From Pseudomonas orientalis (GTDB taxonomy: Bacteria > Pseudomonadota > Gammaproteobacteria > Pseudomonadales > Pseudomonadaceae): a stretch of DNA of 64,000 nucleotides. Every line of letters starts with the position of its first letter. The stretch's first letter is position 1. This document shows positions 8,750 to 17,387 of this stretch, piece by piece. The translations under genes were made by a program, and so were the position numbers. The DNA is taken from contig NZ_CP094351.1 of NCBI RefSeq assembly GCF_022807995.1, forward strand, positions 5,317,501-5,381,500. The letters run 5' to 3'. The notes beneath the pieces were generated by a model that worked only from the letters and a program-made list of their open reading frames with translations, searched no databases and was not told the origin of the DNA.

Positions 8750-9727
8750 TTATTCGCCCCAGACGTCCTTCAAGACGTTGACCCAGTTCTCGCCCATGAT
8801 CTTGCGTACCACGCGCTCGGGGTGGCCACGCTTGAGCAGGGTCTCGGTCAGGTTGGGAAACTCGCCCACGGTGCGGATGCCCAGCGGGTTGATGATCTTG
8901 CCGAAGCTGGTCAGGCGGCGCGCGTAGCCCTTGTCATGGGTCAGCATTTCGAAGAAATCCTGGCCATGGCCCTGGGTGAAGTCGGTGCCGATGCCGATGG
9001 CGTCTTCGCCGACAATGTTCATGGTGTATTCGATGGCTTCGGCGTAGTCGTCGATGGTCGAATCGATGCCCTTGGCCAGGAACGGCGCGAACATGGTCAC
9101 GCCGACAAAACCGCCGTGGTCGGCGATGAACTTGAGTTCTTCATCGGACTTGTTGCGCGGGTGCTCTTTAAGGCCCGATGGCAGGCAGTGGGAATAGCAC
9201 ACCGGCTTTTTCGATTCGAGGATGACCTCTTCGCTGGTCTTGGAACCGACGTGGGACAGGTCGCACATGATGCCGACGCGATTCATCTCGCCGACCACCT
9301 CACGCCCGAAGCCCGACAGGCCGCCGTCGCGCTCGTAGCAGCCGGTACCCACCAGGTTCTGGGTGTTGTAGCACATCTGCACCACCCCGACGCCGAGCTG
9401 CTTGAAGATCTCGACATAGCCGAGCTGGTCTTCGAAGGCATGGGCGTTCTGGAAGCCGAAAATGATGCCGGTCTTGCCCTGCTCCTTGGCCTTGCGAATA
9501 TCGGCGGTGGTTTTCACCGGGATCACCAGGTCGCTGTTCTCGCGGATCAGGGTCTGGCTGGCGACGATGTTATTGATCGTGGCCTGGAAGCCTTCCCACA
9601 CCGACACCGTGCAGTTGGCGGCAGTCAGGCCACCCTTGCGCATGTCTTCGAACAGGTCGCGGTTCCACTTGGCAATAATCAGACCGTCGATAACGATGCT
9701 GTCGGCGTGCAACTCGGCTGGGCTCAT
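8750..9727 (-). CDS. Membrane dipeptidase family (M19) protein
   Basis: 325 residues of the peptidase M19 / renal dipeptidase amidohydrolase family. The metal-binding regions are visible as DSIVIDGL near the start, CDLSHVG in the middle and YSHCLPSGLKEHPRNKSDEE. It is the first gene of the minus-strand run dipeptidase-DUF5943-dgcA-dgcB-etfA-etfB, as in P. aeruginosa (PA5396-like). The substrate is not evident and its link to betaine breakdown is only positional. The start at 9727 is chosen for AGGGGA about 7 bases upstream; the frame continues upstream without a better site. Confidence 0.85.
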   Translation of the reverse strand: MSPAELHADSIVIDGLIIAKWNRDLFEDMRKGGLTAANCTVSVWEGFQATINNIVASQTLIRENSDLVIPVKTTADIRKAKEQGKTGIIFGFQNAHAFEDQLGYVEIFKQLGVGVVQMCYNTQNLVGTGCYERDGGLSGFGREVVGEMNRVGIMCDLSHVGSKTSEEVILESKKPVCYSHCLPSGLKEHPRNKSDEELKFIADHGGFVGVTMFAPFLAKGIDSTIDDYAEAIEYTMNIVGEDAIGIGTDFTQGHGQDFFEMLTHDKGYARRLTSFGKIINPLGIRTVGEFPNLTETLLKRGHPERVVRKIMGENWVNVLKDVWGE

Positions 9728-9945
9728 CAGGCGTCCCCTTATTGGCAATTCATGCGCCGAATCGTCTGCCGGCGCTTTGGAGCCAGCATATGCCCAGGGA
9801 CCGACGGAGCCGGGTGCAAAAACGACAGGGGAATTGCCGAAAGCGTCAATCCGCGACAAAGGCTGTTAAGAGAGGTCTGACTGGCGGCTGTTCTTTGTCT
9901 TACGCTTGAGCCAGAATTCCGCATCACCTGATATGAGACGGCGCA

Positions 9946-10347
9946 ATGAAATCGATTTTCCTGGCTTTGGCACTCATCGCAACCGGCGTCCACGCGGCCG
10001 AAGACACCGATAGCACACCGTGCGACGGCATCGAGAACGACCAGCAAACCCTGGAATGCGCAACCTACAACAAAACCACCGCCGAGCAATTGCTCAAGGA
10101 CAACTATCAGGGGCTGCTGGAACGCATGGGTTCGACCTATGGCAGCGACAAGACCAAACTGGCGGACATTACCGCCCGTCTGAAGGACGCCCAGCAAAAA
10201 TGGGAAAAATTGCGAGATGCCGATTGCGCAGTGGACACCTTCCCGGCAGTCACCGGCACCAAGGCCTATGCGATTGCGCACAATGACTGCCTGGCGCGCA
10301 TGAGTGACGAGCGGTCGGAGTTTCTGGAGTCGATTGGGCAGGAATAA
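9946..10347 (+). CDS. LprI-like periplasmic protein (DUF1311 type)
   Basis: 133 residues with a cleavable signal peptide (MKSIFLALALIATGVHAAED). The mature part has the LprI N-domain layout with four spaced cysteines (PCDG, LECAT, DADCAV, NDCLARM), probably two disulfides. Family members include LprI of mycobacteria, a lysozyme inhibitor; the function here is unproven. It faces the tyrosinase gene convergently, with a perfect 8-bp hairpin between them. Confidence 0.85.
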   Translation: MKSIFLALALIATGVHAAEDTDSTPCDGIENDQQTLECATYNKTTAEQLLKDNYQGLLERMGSTYGSDKTKLADITARLKDAQQKWEKLRDADCAVDTFPAVTGTKAYAIAHNDCLARMSDERSEFLESIGQE

Positions 10348-10349
10348 GC

Positions 10350-10374
10350 GCACCCGCCGTCCTGCAGCGGGTGC
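10350..10374. terminator. Hairpin between convergent genes
   Basis: GCACCCGC (10350-10357) pairs perfectly with GCGGGTGC (10367-10374) over a 9-base loop, right after the LprI-like stop codon. No T-run follows on either strand, so it is a weak candidate for bidirectional termination. Confidence 0.45.
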
Positions 10375-10386
10375 ATTGGCACCGCG

Positions 10387-11349
10387 TCATTCCATGAAAG
10401 GCGACCTGAACGGGCGCTTGATCAGCGGCTGGCTTGGTGCGTAGCTGTAGCCCAGGGTGGAAATATCCATGACATCCCGGATGCGGCGAGTCCAGGGCTT
10501 GAGCACATCTTCATAATTGTGTCCCGGCGGGCCGTCTTCCATCGGGCAGTAATGCGCAGCCAGGTCGGGCTCGTCCACGCGCTTCTGTGCTTGCCAATCC
10601 GCCCACACTTTGTCGACAAAGCAGTGATGCAGGAAAAACGCCGGATCATCAGGTGAGGTCATGGGCAACATGTTGCCGCCGATCCACAAGTGCACGCGAT
10701 TGTGCAACTGTGAGCCGGGTGTCTTGACGTTGGGATCACCTCGTTGGGTGATCCAGCCTTCCAGCCGATTTCTTAACCCCCGGGTGAAAGGGCTCGCGTT
10801 GTAGTTGGGCTCATCATACAAGGCTTCATTCATCGCCATTTGCAGATCCTCCACGCTGGGCAATGAGCTGACAAACTGTCCGAACTGACGCTTTAGCCCA
10901 GGGCCCGGCAAGTCCTCCTCCGGATAAGACGGCACAGGCCAGTTGCCGTTTTTGTGGGCAAACACGCCGTCCTGCACGCGAAATTGATCCGTGGGGTCGC
11001 CATTTCCACCAAGGAAACCCTCGCCCCATAGCGGAGAGCGCTCAGGGGCCGCCGCATCCAGCGTCCAGTTCCAATAAGGCAAGGTAATGCCCGGTTTGAT
11101 TGCCTGAAGGTCCGCTTCAAACTGCATCAGCATTTCACGGTGCCACGGCAGGAAAGCGGGCCCACGGTGAGCGCCGTTGCGGTAGGTGGGATCTTGCGGC
11201 TCGTCGGGATGAACCGTAGGGACCATCACTTCGTGGTGCCAATGAACGTATTTGTCGTAGACCCCCCTGCTTTTCATGATCAGTAGCGTGTTGATAAATT
11301 CCAATTGTTCCGTCGCACTCAGTGCACGGACTTCCTTGCGGATATTCAT
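10387..11349 (-). CDS. Tyrosinase-type binuclear copper protein
   Basis: 320 residues. All type-3 copper ligands are visible. CuA: the VHWHH group at 36-39, then H61 and H70 in AHRGPAFLPWHRE. CuB: H216 and H220 in LHNRVHLWIGG, and H242 in DPAFFLHHCFVDKVW. The family oxidises monophenols or o-diphenols. There is no signal peptide and no adjacent caddie/chaperone gene. The start at 11349 has GAGGGAG 7 bases upstream; the longer frame to 11403 does not. It lies in a short accessory stretch between the dimethylglycine and carnitine clusters. The substrate is unknown; melanin formation is possible but not shown. Confidence 0.88.
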   Translation of the reverse strand: MNIRKEVRALSATEQLEFINTLLIMKSRGVYDKYVHWHHEVMVPTVHPDEPQDPTYRNGAHRGPAFLPWHREMLMQFEADLQAIKPGITLPYWNWTLDAAAPERSPLWGEGFLGGNGDPTDQFRVQDGVFAHKNGNWPVPSYPEEDLPGPGLKRQFGQFVSSLPSVEDLQMAMNEALYDEPNYNASPFTRGLRNRLEGWITQRGDPNVKTPGSQLHNRVHLWIGGNMLPMTSPDDPAFFLHHCFVDKVWADWQAQKRVDEPDLAAHYCPMEDGPPGHNYEDVLKPWTRRIRDVMDISTLGYSYAPSQPLIKRPFRSPFME

Positions 11350-11539
11350 GTGTTCACTCCCTCGCCGGCAAACCTTGGGGAACCACAATAGGTTCTTGCG
11401 CAAAATCTAAGGTGGCGTGGGACGGCGGTCTACTGTCATAACCAACAGGTCCGAGGCAGTTCCGGACGGAAGGTCAGCGACGCTTGAGGGCTCACTGCTG
11501 ATACCATCCCTGCCTCTTCACTTTCTGCAAGGCCACCCT

Positions 11540-11956
11540 ATGACACTGTGCGGCATTGAAATCAAAGGCAGCGAAGCCATCATCGCCGTCGCCTCGCTGG
11601 ACAACCAGGCGCTGACTCACGTCGCCCTGGCCACCAAGAAAATCGCCTTGGAAGACGACGATGAAGCCGCCAACGTCAAGGCCTTCGCCGCCCAGGTGAA
11701 AGCGTTCGTGCAGGCAAACGCCATCACCCGTATCGCGATCAAGAAGCGCAGCAAGAAAGGCGAGTTTGCCGGCGGCCCGACGACGTTCAAGATTGAAGGG
11801 GTGTTTCAGTTGCTGGAGGGGGTGGAGGTAACGCTTTTGTCACCGCAAACCATCAATGCGCAGAACAAGAAGCACAACTTTGACCTACCCGCGACACTGA
11901 ACAAGTATCAGCATGAAGCTTACAAGGCGGCGTGTTCGGCCCTGCTGAAAAAATAA
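11540..11956 (+). CDS. DUF3010 family protein
   Basis: 138 residues of the DUF3010 family of small soluble proteobacterial proteins, with the family-like beginning MTLCGIEIKGSEAIIAV and the segment KKRSKKGEFAGGPTTFKIEG. The function is unknown. The start at 11540 is preceded by AAGG at about 8 bases. It is transcribed away from the tyrosinase gene and followed by a REP doublet. Nothing in the surroundings suggests a role in betaine metabolism. Confidence 0.8.
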   Translation: MTLCGIEIKGSEAIIAVASLDNQALTHVALATKKIALEDDDEAANVKAFAAQVKAFVQANAITRIAIKKRSKKGEFAGGPTTFKIEGVFQLLEGVEVTLLSPQTINAQNKKHNFDLPATLNKYQHEAYKAACSALLKK

Positions 11957-11973
11957 GCCACACCAAAATCTAC

Positions 11974-12062
11974 TGTGGGAGGGGGCTTGCCCTCGATGGC
12001 GGTGTGTCAGTCACTTATGTGCTGCTGACCCACCGCTATCGGGGGCAAGCCCCCTCCCACAT
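11974..12062. repeat. REP doublet
   Basis: Inverted GTGGGAGGGGGCTTGCCC pair between the DUF3010 gene and the end of cdhR (convergent genes). The left copy has one substitution (CCCTCGAT). Confidence 0.9.
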
Positions 12063-12128
12063 TTAATCCGCGGTGCCGGCCGCTTTTATACCTAATTATA
12101 GTCGCGCCTATAATTGACTAAAAAACGA

Positions 12129-13073
12129 TCAAACCGCCTCCCGTCGCCGATCCTCCCTGGGACATTTCGCAAACCTTGCCCGATAGCTGCGAGTGAAATA
12201 CGACGGTGACTCAAACCCGCAGGCAATGCTCACCTCCAGCACGCTCATGTCGCTCTGGCGCAACAGTTTCCGGGCTTTTTCCAGGCGCAGGCCCAGGTAG
12301 AAGTTGCTTGGCGTGTCGTTCAGGTGCAGGCGAAACAGCCGCTCCAGTTGGCGCCGCGTCACCTTAATCGCGTCGGCCAGGGCCAAGGTGCTCAGGGGCG
12401 GTTCGGTGTGCTGTTCCATTTCGCCGATCACGTGCACCAGTTTCTTGTTGTTGATGCCGTAGCGCGTGGCGATCTGCATGCGCTGGTGATCTTTGCGGGG
12501 GCGGATGCGGCCGAGTACGAACTGCTCGGAAACCTGAATCGCCAGCTCCGGGCCGTGGGCCTGGGCGATCAGGTCGAGCATCAGGTCGATGGACGCAGTG
12601 CCGCCGGCGCAGGTGATGCGGCGCCGGTCGATTTCGAACAGTTCCTGGGTCACGCTCAAGTGCGGATAGGCTTCCTTGAAGGCGTCGATGGCTTCCCAGT
12701 GCAGGGTCAGCCGGTGGCCGTCGAGCAGGCCCGCCTCGGCCAGTACGCAGGCACCTGTGTCGATGGCGCCGAGGGTTGCACCGTCGTGGTCGAGGCGACG
12801 CAACCAGTGCGCCAGGGCAGGCGTAGCGAACTGCAAGGGTTCAAAGCCGGCCACCACCAATAAGGTCGCGCCTTTTTTCAGCGGTTCCAGCGCGGCGTCG
12901 GCGTTGACCGACATGCCGTTGCTCGCCAGCACCGCACCACCGTCGGCGCTCAATATGTGCCAGCGGTACAACTCGCCACGAAAGCGGTTGGCGACCCGCA
13001 ACGGCTCAAGGGCAGAGATAAAGCCGATGGCCGAGAACCCCGGCATCAGCAAGAAGTAGAAATCCTGGGACAT
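12129..13073 (-). CDS. cdhR: AraC-family carnitine catabolism regulator CdhR
   Basis: 314 residues: an N-terminal DJ-1/PfpI (GATase-1-like) domain (residues ~5-180, FYFLLMPGFSAIGFISALEP) and a C-terminal AraC DNA-binding domain with two helix-turn-helix motifs (TRRQLERLFRLHL and ACGFESPSYFTRSYRARF). CdhR of P. aeruginosa activates the divergent caiX-cdhCAB operon with carnitine. The gene order is identical here. The start at 13073 (MSQDFYFLL) matches the family; the frame runs on upstream to 13412 but has non-family sequence there. A 21-bp-period direct repeat in the divergent promoter region is a probable operator. Confidence 0.9.
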   Translation of the reverse strand: MSQDFYFLLMPGFSAIGFISALEPLRVANRFRGELYRWHILSADGGAVLASNGMSVNADAALEPLKKGATLLVVAGFEPLQFATPALAHWLRRLDHDGATLGAIDTGACVLAEAGLLDGHRLTLHWEAIDAFKEAYPHLSVTQELFEIDRRRITCAGGTASIDLMLDLIAQAHGPELAIQVSEQFVLGRIRPRKDHQRMQIATRYGINNKKLVHVIGEMEQHTEPPLSTLALADAIKVTRRQLERLFRLHLNDTPSNFYLGLRLEKARKLLRQSDMSVLEVSIACGFESPSYFTRSYRARFAKCPREDRRREAV

Positions 13074-13143
13074 GATGGCGCTCTCGTGGGACGACCAGCG
13101 TGGCACTGTGATACTCCCGTTCAAGGGCGGATTCAAGCGCGCA

Positions 13144-13178
13144 GGTCGCTGCAGTGCAAGAGCCGGTCGCCGCTGTGC
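13144..13178 (+). promoter_or_regulatory. Probable CdhR operator: 21-bp-period direct repeat
   Basis: GGTCGCTGCAGTGC at 13144-13157 is repeated as GGTCGCCGCTGTGC at 13165-13178, 12 of 14 bases identical and exactly 21 bp apart. Two half-sites two helical turns apart on the same face are typical of AraC-family activators. The site lies in the 193-bp cdhR-caiX divergent region, about 90 bp before the caiX start. Confidence 0.6.
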
Positions 13179-13266
13179 GTTTCGGCGCTGGCGAAGGTAC
13201 GTAACTTGGCTGCACGGCGCACAAAGACGCCGGACCCCACAATAACGACCTGCCGAGGGCTCCACC

Positions 13267-14211
13267 ATGAACCGACTGATCAGCCGCAGCGTGCTTGCAT
13301 TCAGCGTCAGCGCTATTTTGAGCACCCACGTCATGGCAGCGGATGCCGCTTCATGCCAGAACGTACGCCTGGGCGTGGTGAACTGGACCGACGTCATCGC
13401 CACCAGCGCCATGGCCCAGGTGCTGCTCGATGGCCTCGGCTACAAGACCAAACAAACCAGCGCCTCTCAGCAAATCATCTTTGCCGGCATTCGCGACCAG
13501 CGCCTGGATCTGTTCCTGGGCTACTGGAACCCGCTGATGACCCAGACCATCACGCCCTTCGTCGACGCCAGGCAAGTCAAGGTGCTCGACAAACCGAGCC
13601 TGGAAGACGCCCGCGCCACCCTGGCGGTGCCGACTTATCTGGCGGACAAGGGCCTGAAAACCTTTGCCGATATCGCCAGGTTCGAAAAAGAGCTGGGAGG
13701 CAAGATCTACGGGATCGAGCCGGGCTCGGGCGCCAATACCCAGATCAAGGCGATGATCGCCAAGAACCAGTTCGGCCTGGGTAAATTCCAGCTGGTTGAA
13801 TCCAGCGAAGCGGCCATGCTTTCGGCCGTCGACCGTGCGGTACGTCGCAAGGAAGCCGTGGTGTTCTTCGGCTGGGCACCGCACCCGATGAACGTCAACC
13901 TCGCCATGACTTACCTCACCGGCAGCGAGGACACCCTGGGCCCGAACGAAGGCATGGCCACCGTGTGGACCGTCACCGCGCCGACCTACGCAGAACAATG
14001 CCCCAATGTGCACAGATTGCTGAGCAACCTGACCTTCACCGCCGCCGACGAGAGCCGGATGATGCAGCCGTTGCTGGATCACAAGGACCCCATCGAGTCG
14101 GCCAGGCAGTGGCTCAAGGATCATCCGCAAGACCAGGCGCGTTGGCTGGAAGGCGTGACCACGTTCGATGGCAAACCTGCTGCCGCCAACCTGAAACTGA
14201 CCAGCAAATAA
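13267..14211 (+). CDS. caiX: Carnitine-binding periplasmic protein CaiX
   Basis: 314 residues with a signal peptide ([20 protein letters not shown]) and the OpuAC/ProX-type solute-binding fold ([43 protein letters not shown]). In P. aeruginosa CaiX is a satellite binding protein that delivers carnitine to the CbcWV permease/ATPase encoded elsewhere; the same partners are at 21792-23812 here. It is closely similar to CbcX in this window. First gene of the carnitine operon; a perfect hairpin separates it from cdhC. Confidence 0.92.
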   Translation: MNRLISRSVLAFSVSAILSTHVMAADAASCQNVRLGVVNWTDVIATSAMAQVLLDGLGYKTKQTSASQQIIFAGIRDQRLDLFLGYWNPLMTQTITPFVDARQVKVLDKPSLEDARATLAVPTYLADKGLKTFADIARFEKELGGKIYGIEPGSGANTQIKAMIAKNQFGLGKFQLVESSEAAMLSAVDRAVRRKEAVVFFGWAPHPMNVNLAMTYLTGSEDTLGPNEGMATVWTVTAPTYAEQCPNVHRLLSNLTFTAADESRMMQPLLDHKDPIESARQWLKDHPQDQARWLEGVTTFDGKPAAANLKLTSK

Positions 14212-14229
14212 TCTTCTCCGAATCACCGT

Positions 14230-14253
14230 TTCGCGGCCATTTAAAGCCGCGAA
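14230..14253 (+). other. Intercistronic hairpin after caiX
   Basis: TTCGCGGC pairs perfectly with GCCGCGAA over an 8-base loop, 18 bases after the caiX stop. There is no T-run, so it is more likely a message-stabilising or processing hairpin than a terminator. Confidence 0.55.
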
Positions 14254-14284
14254 CGGCACCACCACGCCTGTAAGGAACCGCCTC

Positions 14285-15172
14285 ATGAACCACGACGTCA
14301 TCATCACCTGCGCACTCACCGGTGCTGGCGACACGACCGCCCGAAGCCCACACGTGCCGGTCACGCCCAAACAAATCGCCGCCGCCGCGGTGGAAGCCGC
14401 CAAGGCCGGCGCCACCGTGGTGCACTGCCATGTGCGTGACCCACACACCGGCAGGTTCAGCCGCGATGTGGCCCTGTACCGCGAAGTGATGGAGCGCATC
14501 CGCGAGGCGGACATCGACATCATCGTCAACCTCACCGCCGGCATGGGCGGCGACCTGGAGATCGGCGGCGGCGAGAATCCCATGGAGTTCGGGCCCAATA
14601 CCGACCTCGTCGGCCCGCTGACCCGCCTGGCCCACGTTGAAGAACTGCTGCCGGAGATCTGCACCCTGGACTGCGGCACCCTGAACTTCGGCGATGGCGA
14701 CACCATTTACGTGTCCACCCCGGCGCAACTGCGGACCGGTGCCAAGCGTATCCAGGAGCTGGGCGTAAAGGCCGAGCTGGAAATTTTCGACACCGGCCAC
14801 CTGTGGTTCGCCAAGCAGATGATCAAGGAAGGTCTGCTCGACAACCCATTGTTTCAACTGTGCCTGGGCATCCCGTGGGGCGCACCGGCCGACACCACAA
14901 CGATGAAAGCCATGGTCGACAACCTGCCCGCCGACGCAGTGTGGGCCGGCTTCGGCATCGGCCGCATGCAGATGCCGATGGCGGCGCAAGCGGTGCTGTT
15001 GGGCGGTAACGTGCGGGTCGGCCTGGAAGACAACCTGTGGCTGGACAAGGGCGTGCTCGCCACCAATGGCCAACTGGTCGAACGCGCCGGTGAAATCCTC
15101 AGCCGCCTGGGCGCACGGATCCTGACCCCGGCCGAAGGCCGTATCAAGATGGGCCTGACCAAACGCGGATAA
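14285..15172 (+). CDS. cdhC: Dehydrocarnitine cleavage enzyme (BKACE family)
   Basis: 295 residues of the beta-keto acid cleavage enzyme family (DUF849). The zinc-site motif [10 protein letters not shown] and the start [12 protein letters not shown] are typical. It condenses 3-dehydrocarnitine with acetyl-CoA to yield betainyl-CoA and acetoacetate, the second step of carnitine breakdown. It is in one operon with cdhA and cdhB; a REP doublet separates it from cdhA. Confidence 0.92.
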   Translation: MNHDVIITCALTGAGDTTARSPHVPVTPKQIAAAAVEAAKAGATVVHCHVRDPHTGRFSRDVALYREVMERIREADIDIIVNLTAGMGGDLEIGGGENPMEFGPNTDLVGPLTRLAHVEELLPEICTLDCGTLNFGDGDTIYVSTPAQLRTGAKRIQELGVKAELEIFDTGHLWFAKQMIKEGLLDNPLFQLCLGIPWGAPADTTTMKAMVDNLPADAVWAGFGIGRMQMPMAAQAVLLGGNVRVGLEDNLWLDKGVLATNGQLVERAGEILSRLGARILTPAEGRIKMGLTKRG

Positions 15173-15176
15173 AAAA

Positions 15177-15264
15177 GTGGGAGGGGGCTTGCCCCCGATA
15201 GCGGTGGCTCAGTACCGAATGCATCGACTGACGCACCGCCATCGGGGGCAAGCCCCCTCCCACA
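15177..15264. repeat. REP doublet
   Basis: Inverted GTGGGAGGGGGCTTGCCCCCGAT pair inside the carnitine operon, between cdhC and cdhA. Confidence 0.9.
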
Positions 15265-15295
15265 GGGGATCACCAAACTCTTTAGGAATGCACCC

Positions 15296-16261
15296 ATGCG
15301 CTTTATCACAGAAATCAAAACCTTCGCCGCCCTCGGCAGCGGTGTCATCGGCAGCGGCTGGGTATCCCGCGCCCTCGCCCACGGCCTGGATGTCGTGGCC
15401 TGGGACCCGGCGCCCGGTGCCGAGGCGGCGCTGCGCAAACGTGTCGCCAATGCCTGGGGCGCCCTTGAGAGACAGGGCCTGACACCAGGCGCATCCCAGG
15501 ATCGCCTGCGCTTTGTCAGCACCATCGAGGAGTGCGTCAAAGACGCCGACTTCATCCAGGAAAGCGCCCCGGAACGCCTGGAGCTGAAGCTGCAATTGCA
15601 CAGCCAGATCAGTGCGGCAGCCAAGCCGAATGCGTTGATTGGGTCGAGTACCTCCGGCCTGTTACCCAGCGAGTTTTATGAGAGCGCTACCCACCCCGAA
15701 CGCTGCGTGGTCGGCCACCCGTTCAACCCGGTCTACCTGTTGCCCCTGGTGGAAGTGGTGGGCGGCAAGCGCACCGCGCCGGAGGCGATCCAGGCCGCGA
15801 TCAAGGTGTATGAGTCCCTCGGCATGCGCCCTCTGCACGTGCGCAAGGAAGTGCCTGGATTTATTGCGGATCGACTGCTGGAAGCGCTGTGGCGCGAGGC
15901 GCTGCACCTGGTCAACGATGGCGTGGCAACCACCGGAGAAATCGACGATGCGATTCGTTTTGGCGCCGGCCTGCGCTGGTCGTTCATGGGCACTTTCCTC
16001 ACCTACACACTGGCGGGAGGCGACGCGGGCATGCGCCACTTCATGGCACAGTTCGGCCCGGCGTTGCAGTTGCCGTGGACTTATCTGCCAGCGCCTGAAT
16101 TGACCGAAAAGTTGATTGACGATGTGGTTGCCGGTACCAGCGATCAATTGGGCAGCCACAGCATTTCGGCACTGGAGCGCTATCGTGATGATTGCCTGCT
16201 GGCAGTGCTGGAGGCGGTAAAAACCACCAAGGCCAAACACGGCATGACCTTCGCCGAATAA
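15296..16261 (+). CDS. cdhA: L-carnitine dehydrogenase
   Basis: 321 residues of the 3-hydroxyacyl-CoA dehydrogenase superfamily. An N-terminal Rossmann fold with [20 protein letters not shown] binds NAD. The C-terminal helical domain holds the catalytic-type motif [20 protein letters not shown]. It oxidises L-carnitine to 3-dehydrocarnitine. It is followed by a short REP palindrome and then cdhB. Confidence 0.93.
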   Translation: MRFITEIKTFAALGSGVIGSGWVSRALAHGLDVVAWDPAPGAEAALRKRVANAWGALERQGLTPGASQDRLRFVSTIEECVKDADFIQESAPERLELKLQLHSQISAAAKPNALIGSSTSGLLPSEFYESATHPERCVVGHPFNPVYLLPLVEVVGGKRTAPEAIQAAIKVYESLGMRPLHVRKEVPGFIADRLLEALWREALHLVNDGVATTGEIDDAIRFGAGLRWSFMGTFLTYTLAGGDAGMRHFMAQFGPALQLPWTYLPAPELTEKLIDDVVAGTSDQLGSHSISALERYRDDCLLAVLEAVKTTKAKHGMTFAE

Positions 16262-16265
16262 CACT

Positions 16266-16292
16266 GTGGGAGGGGGCTTGCCCCCTCCCACC
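16266..16292. repeat. Single REP palindrome
   Basis: One GTGGGAGGGGGCTTGCCCCCTCCCAC palindrome (fused doublet without spacer) in the 50-bp gap between cdhA and cdhB. Confidence 0.85.
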
Positions 16293-16311
16293 TTTGACCG
16301 AGTATGGATTC

Positions 16312-16803
16312 ATGCCTGCACTGACCACCTACACCACCAAAATCCTCCCCGACTGGGTCGACTACAACGGCCACCTGCGCGACGCGTTCTATCTGCTGAT
16401 CTTCAGCTACGCCACCGACGCACTGATGGACACCCTGGGCCTGGACAGCGACAACCGCGAAGCCAGCGGCCACTCGCTGTTTACCCTGGAGCTGCATTTG
16501 AATTACCTGCACGAGGTGAAGCTGGGGGCAGAGGTCGAGGTGCACACCCAACTGATCGCCTTTGATGCCAAGCGCCTGCATCTCTTTCACAGCCTGCACC
16601 TGGTGGGTGATGACAAGGCGCTGGCCGGCAACGAACAGATGCTGCTGCATGTCGACCTCGCCGGCCCGCAGGCGACACCGTTCAGTGAGGCTACGCTGGC
16701 AAGGCTTGTCGCGATCAGCGCTGAACAGGCCGAGCTGCCAAGGCCCGCTCTGCTCGGCCGGGTCATCGGTTTGCCGGCAAAAAAAGCCCCGAACCAGCCG
16801 TGA
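16312..16803 (+). CDS. cdhB: Betainyl-CoA thioesterase
   Basis: 163 residues with the 4-hydroxybenzoyl-CoA thioesterase (hot-dog) fold: DWVDYNGHLRDAFYLLIFSYATD contains the family D-x-N-GH motif. It hydrolyses betainyl-CoA to glycine betaine, linking carnitine breakdown to the gbc/dgc pathway. The start at 16312 is the first ATG after the REP palindrome. The last codons and the stop codon lie in a strong hairpin whose T-run is on the opposite strand (see the antisense RNA candidate). Confidence 0.9.
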   Translation: MPALTTYTTKILPDWVDYNGHLRDAFYLLIFSYATDALMDTLGLDSDNREASGHSLFTLELHLNYLHEVKLGAEVEVHTQLIAFDAKRLHLFHSLHLVGDDKALAGNEQMLLHVDLAGPQATPFSEATLARLVAISAEQAELPRPALLGRVIGLPAKKAPNQP

Positions 16804-16882
16804 CTGGATCGGGGCAGAGGTGCCTTGTGTGAGCCGTGCATCCCGAGGGTGACCAAACCGTCAAGCTGCGTGCCTGGGGCCA
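16778..16882 (-). ncRNA. Candidate small RNA antisense to the cdhB 3' end
   Basis: Reading the minus strand, a 12-bp stem (GCCCCGATCCAG with CTGGTTCGGGGC, one mismatch, 6-base loop, 16786-16815) is followed directly by seven T (16785-16779): a textbook intrinsic terminator. About 75-90 bases before it, TAATAG (16894-16889) could be a -10 box, giving a transcript of about 105 nt. The -35 match is weak. The nearest minus-strand gene, gbdR, ends more than 570 bp away, behind a REP doublet and an opposite-strand gene, so it is an unlikely sole reason for the terminator. Confidence 0.4.
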
Positions 16883-17028
16883 GTGTGCCTATTACTTGCA
16901 GGCCCGAGTGACCCGAAAACGACCTGTTCATAGCCATCCGAGCCATCGGTGGATTCTGCCCTTGCCGCCAGTCCTGGGGCCTACCAGAATCCAAGTCAAT
17001 CCCCGTTCCCTACACCAGGATAAACGTC

Positions 17029-17292
17029 ATGATGCACGCGGATTTGATTGACCAGGATGACCTGCTGGGCCAACTGCGCTCACTGGGTTTTGAAGTGTCC
17101 AGCGGCGCTACCGCCGAGCAGGCTTGCGAATGTGCGGTGCGCGGGTTGAGCGAAGCGCGGGCCAAGGCGCTCAAGGGTATGGTGGAGAAAATGTACAGCG
17201 GCAGCGCGACGATTTTGCCGGCGGTGCGCCAGGCGATCGATAAGCAGTTGCTGCCGGCTTTGATGCAGTTCAAGCAGAACTCTGGCGCCTGA
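17029..17292 (+). CDS. Small hypothetical protein
   Basis: 87 residues, MMHADLIDQDDLLGQLRSLG at the start, Ala-rich and predicted helical, no signal peptide or membrane segment. AGGA lies 8 bases before the ATG. The family was not recognised. It stands alone between the carnitine operon and gbdR and is followed by a REP doublet. Reading frame, start site and composition look like a real gene; no function is proposed. Confidence 0.65.
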   Translation: MMHADLIDQDDLLGQLRSLGFEVSSGATAEQACECAVRGLSEARAKALKGMVEKMYSGSATILPAVRQAIDKQLLPALMQFKQNSGA

Positions 17293-17295
17293 GAC

Positions 17296-17377
17296 ACCGC
17301 TATCGGGGGCAAGCCCCCTCCCACCTTTTGAACTGTGAATACGGTCAAATGTGGGAGGGGGCTTGCCCCCGATGCAG
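17296..17377. repeat. REP doublet (reverse arrangement)
   Basis: CTATCGGGGGCAAGCCCCCT ... then GTGGGAGGGGGCTTGCCCCC: the two copies face each other in the opposite sense to most doublets here. Between the 87-aa gene and the end of gbdR. Confidence 0.9.
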
Positions 17378-17387
17378 CCAACTCGGT

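Noticed and set aside
5983-8781. 932-codon plus-strand open frame opposite dgcA and the DUF5943 gene
   Set aside because: It mirrors the third-position GC pattern of the real minus-strand genes, runs through a REP doublet, and shows no family motif. Similar mirror frames at 244-1158, 24009-26180, 28555-30525 and 51664-53688 were rejected for the same reason.
9728-9945. GbdR half-site repeat before the dipeptidase-dgc operon
   Set aside because: Words such as GGATTGACGC and CCCCTGT resemble parts of the cbcX repeat, but no 21-bp-period repeat could be aligned, so no operator is claimed.
16587-16994. 135-codon minus-strand frame over the cdhB 3' end
   Set aside because: Overlaps cdhB fully at one end, has no start signal and no recognisable domain; the terminator here is better explained by a short RNA or a 3' hairpin.
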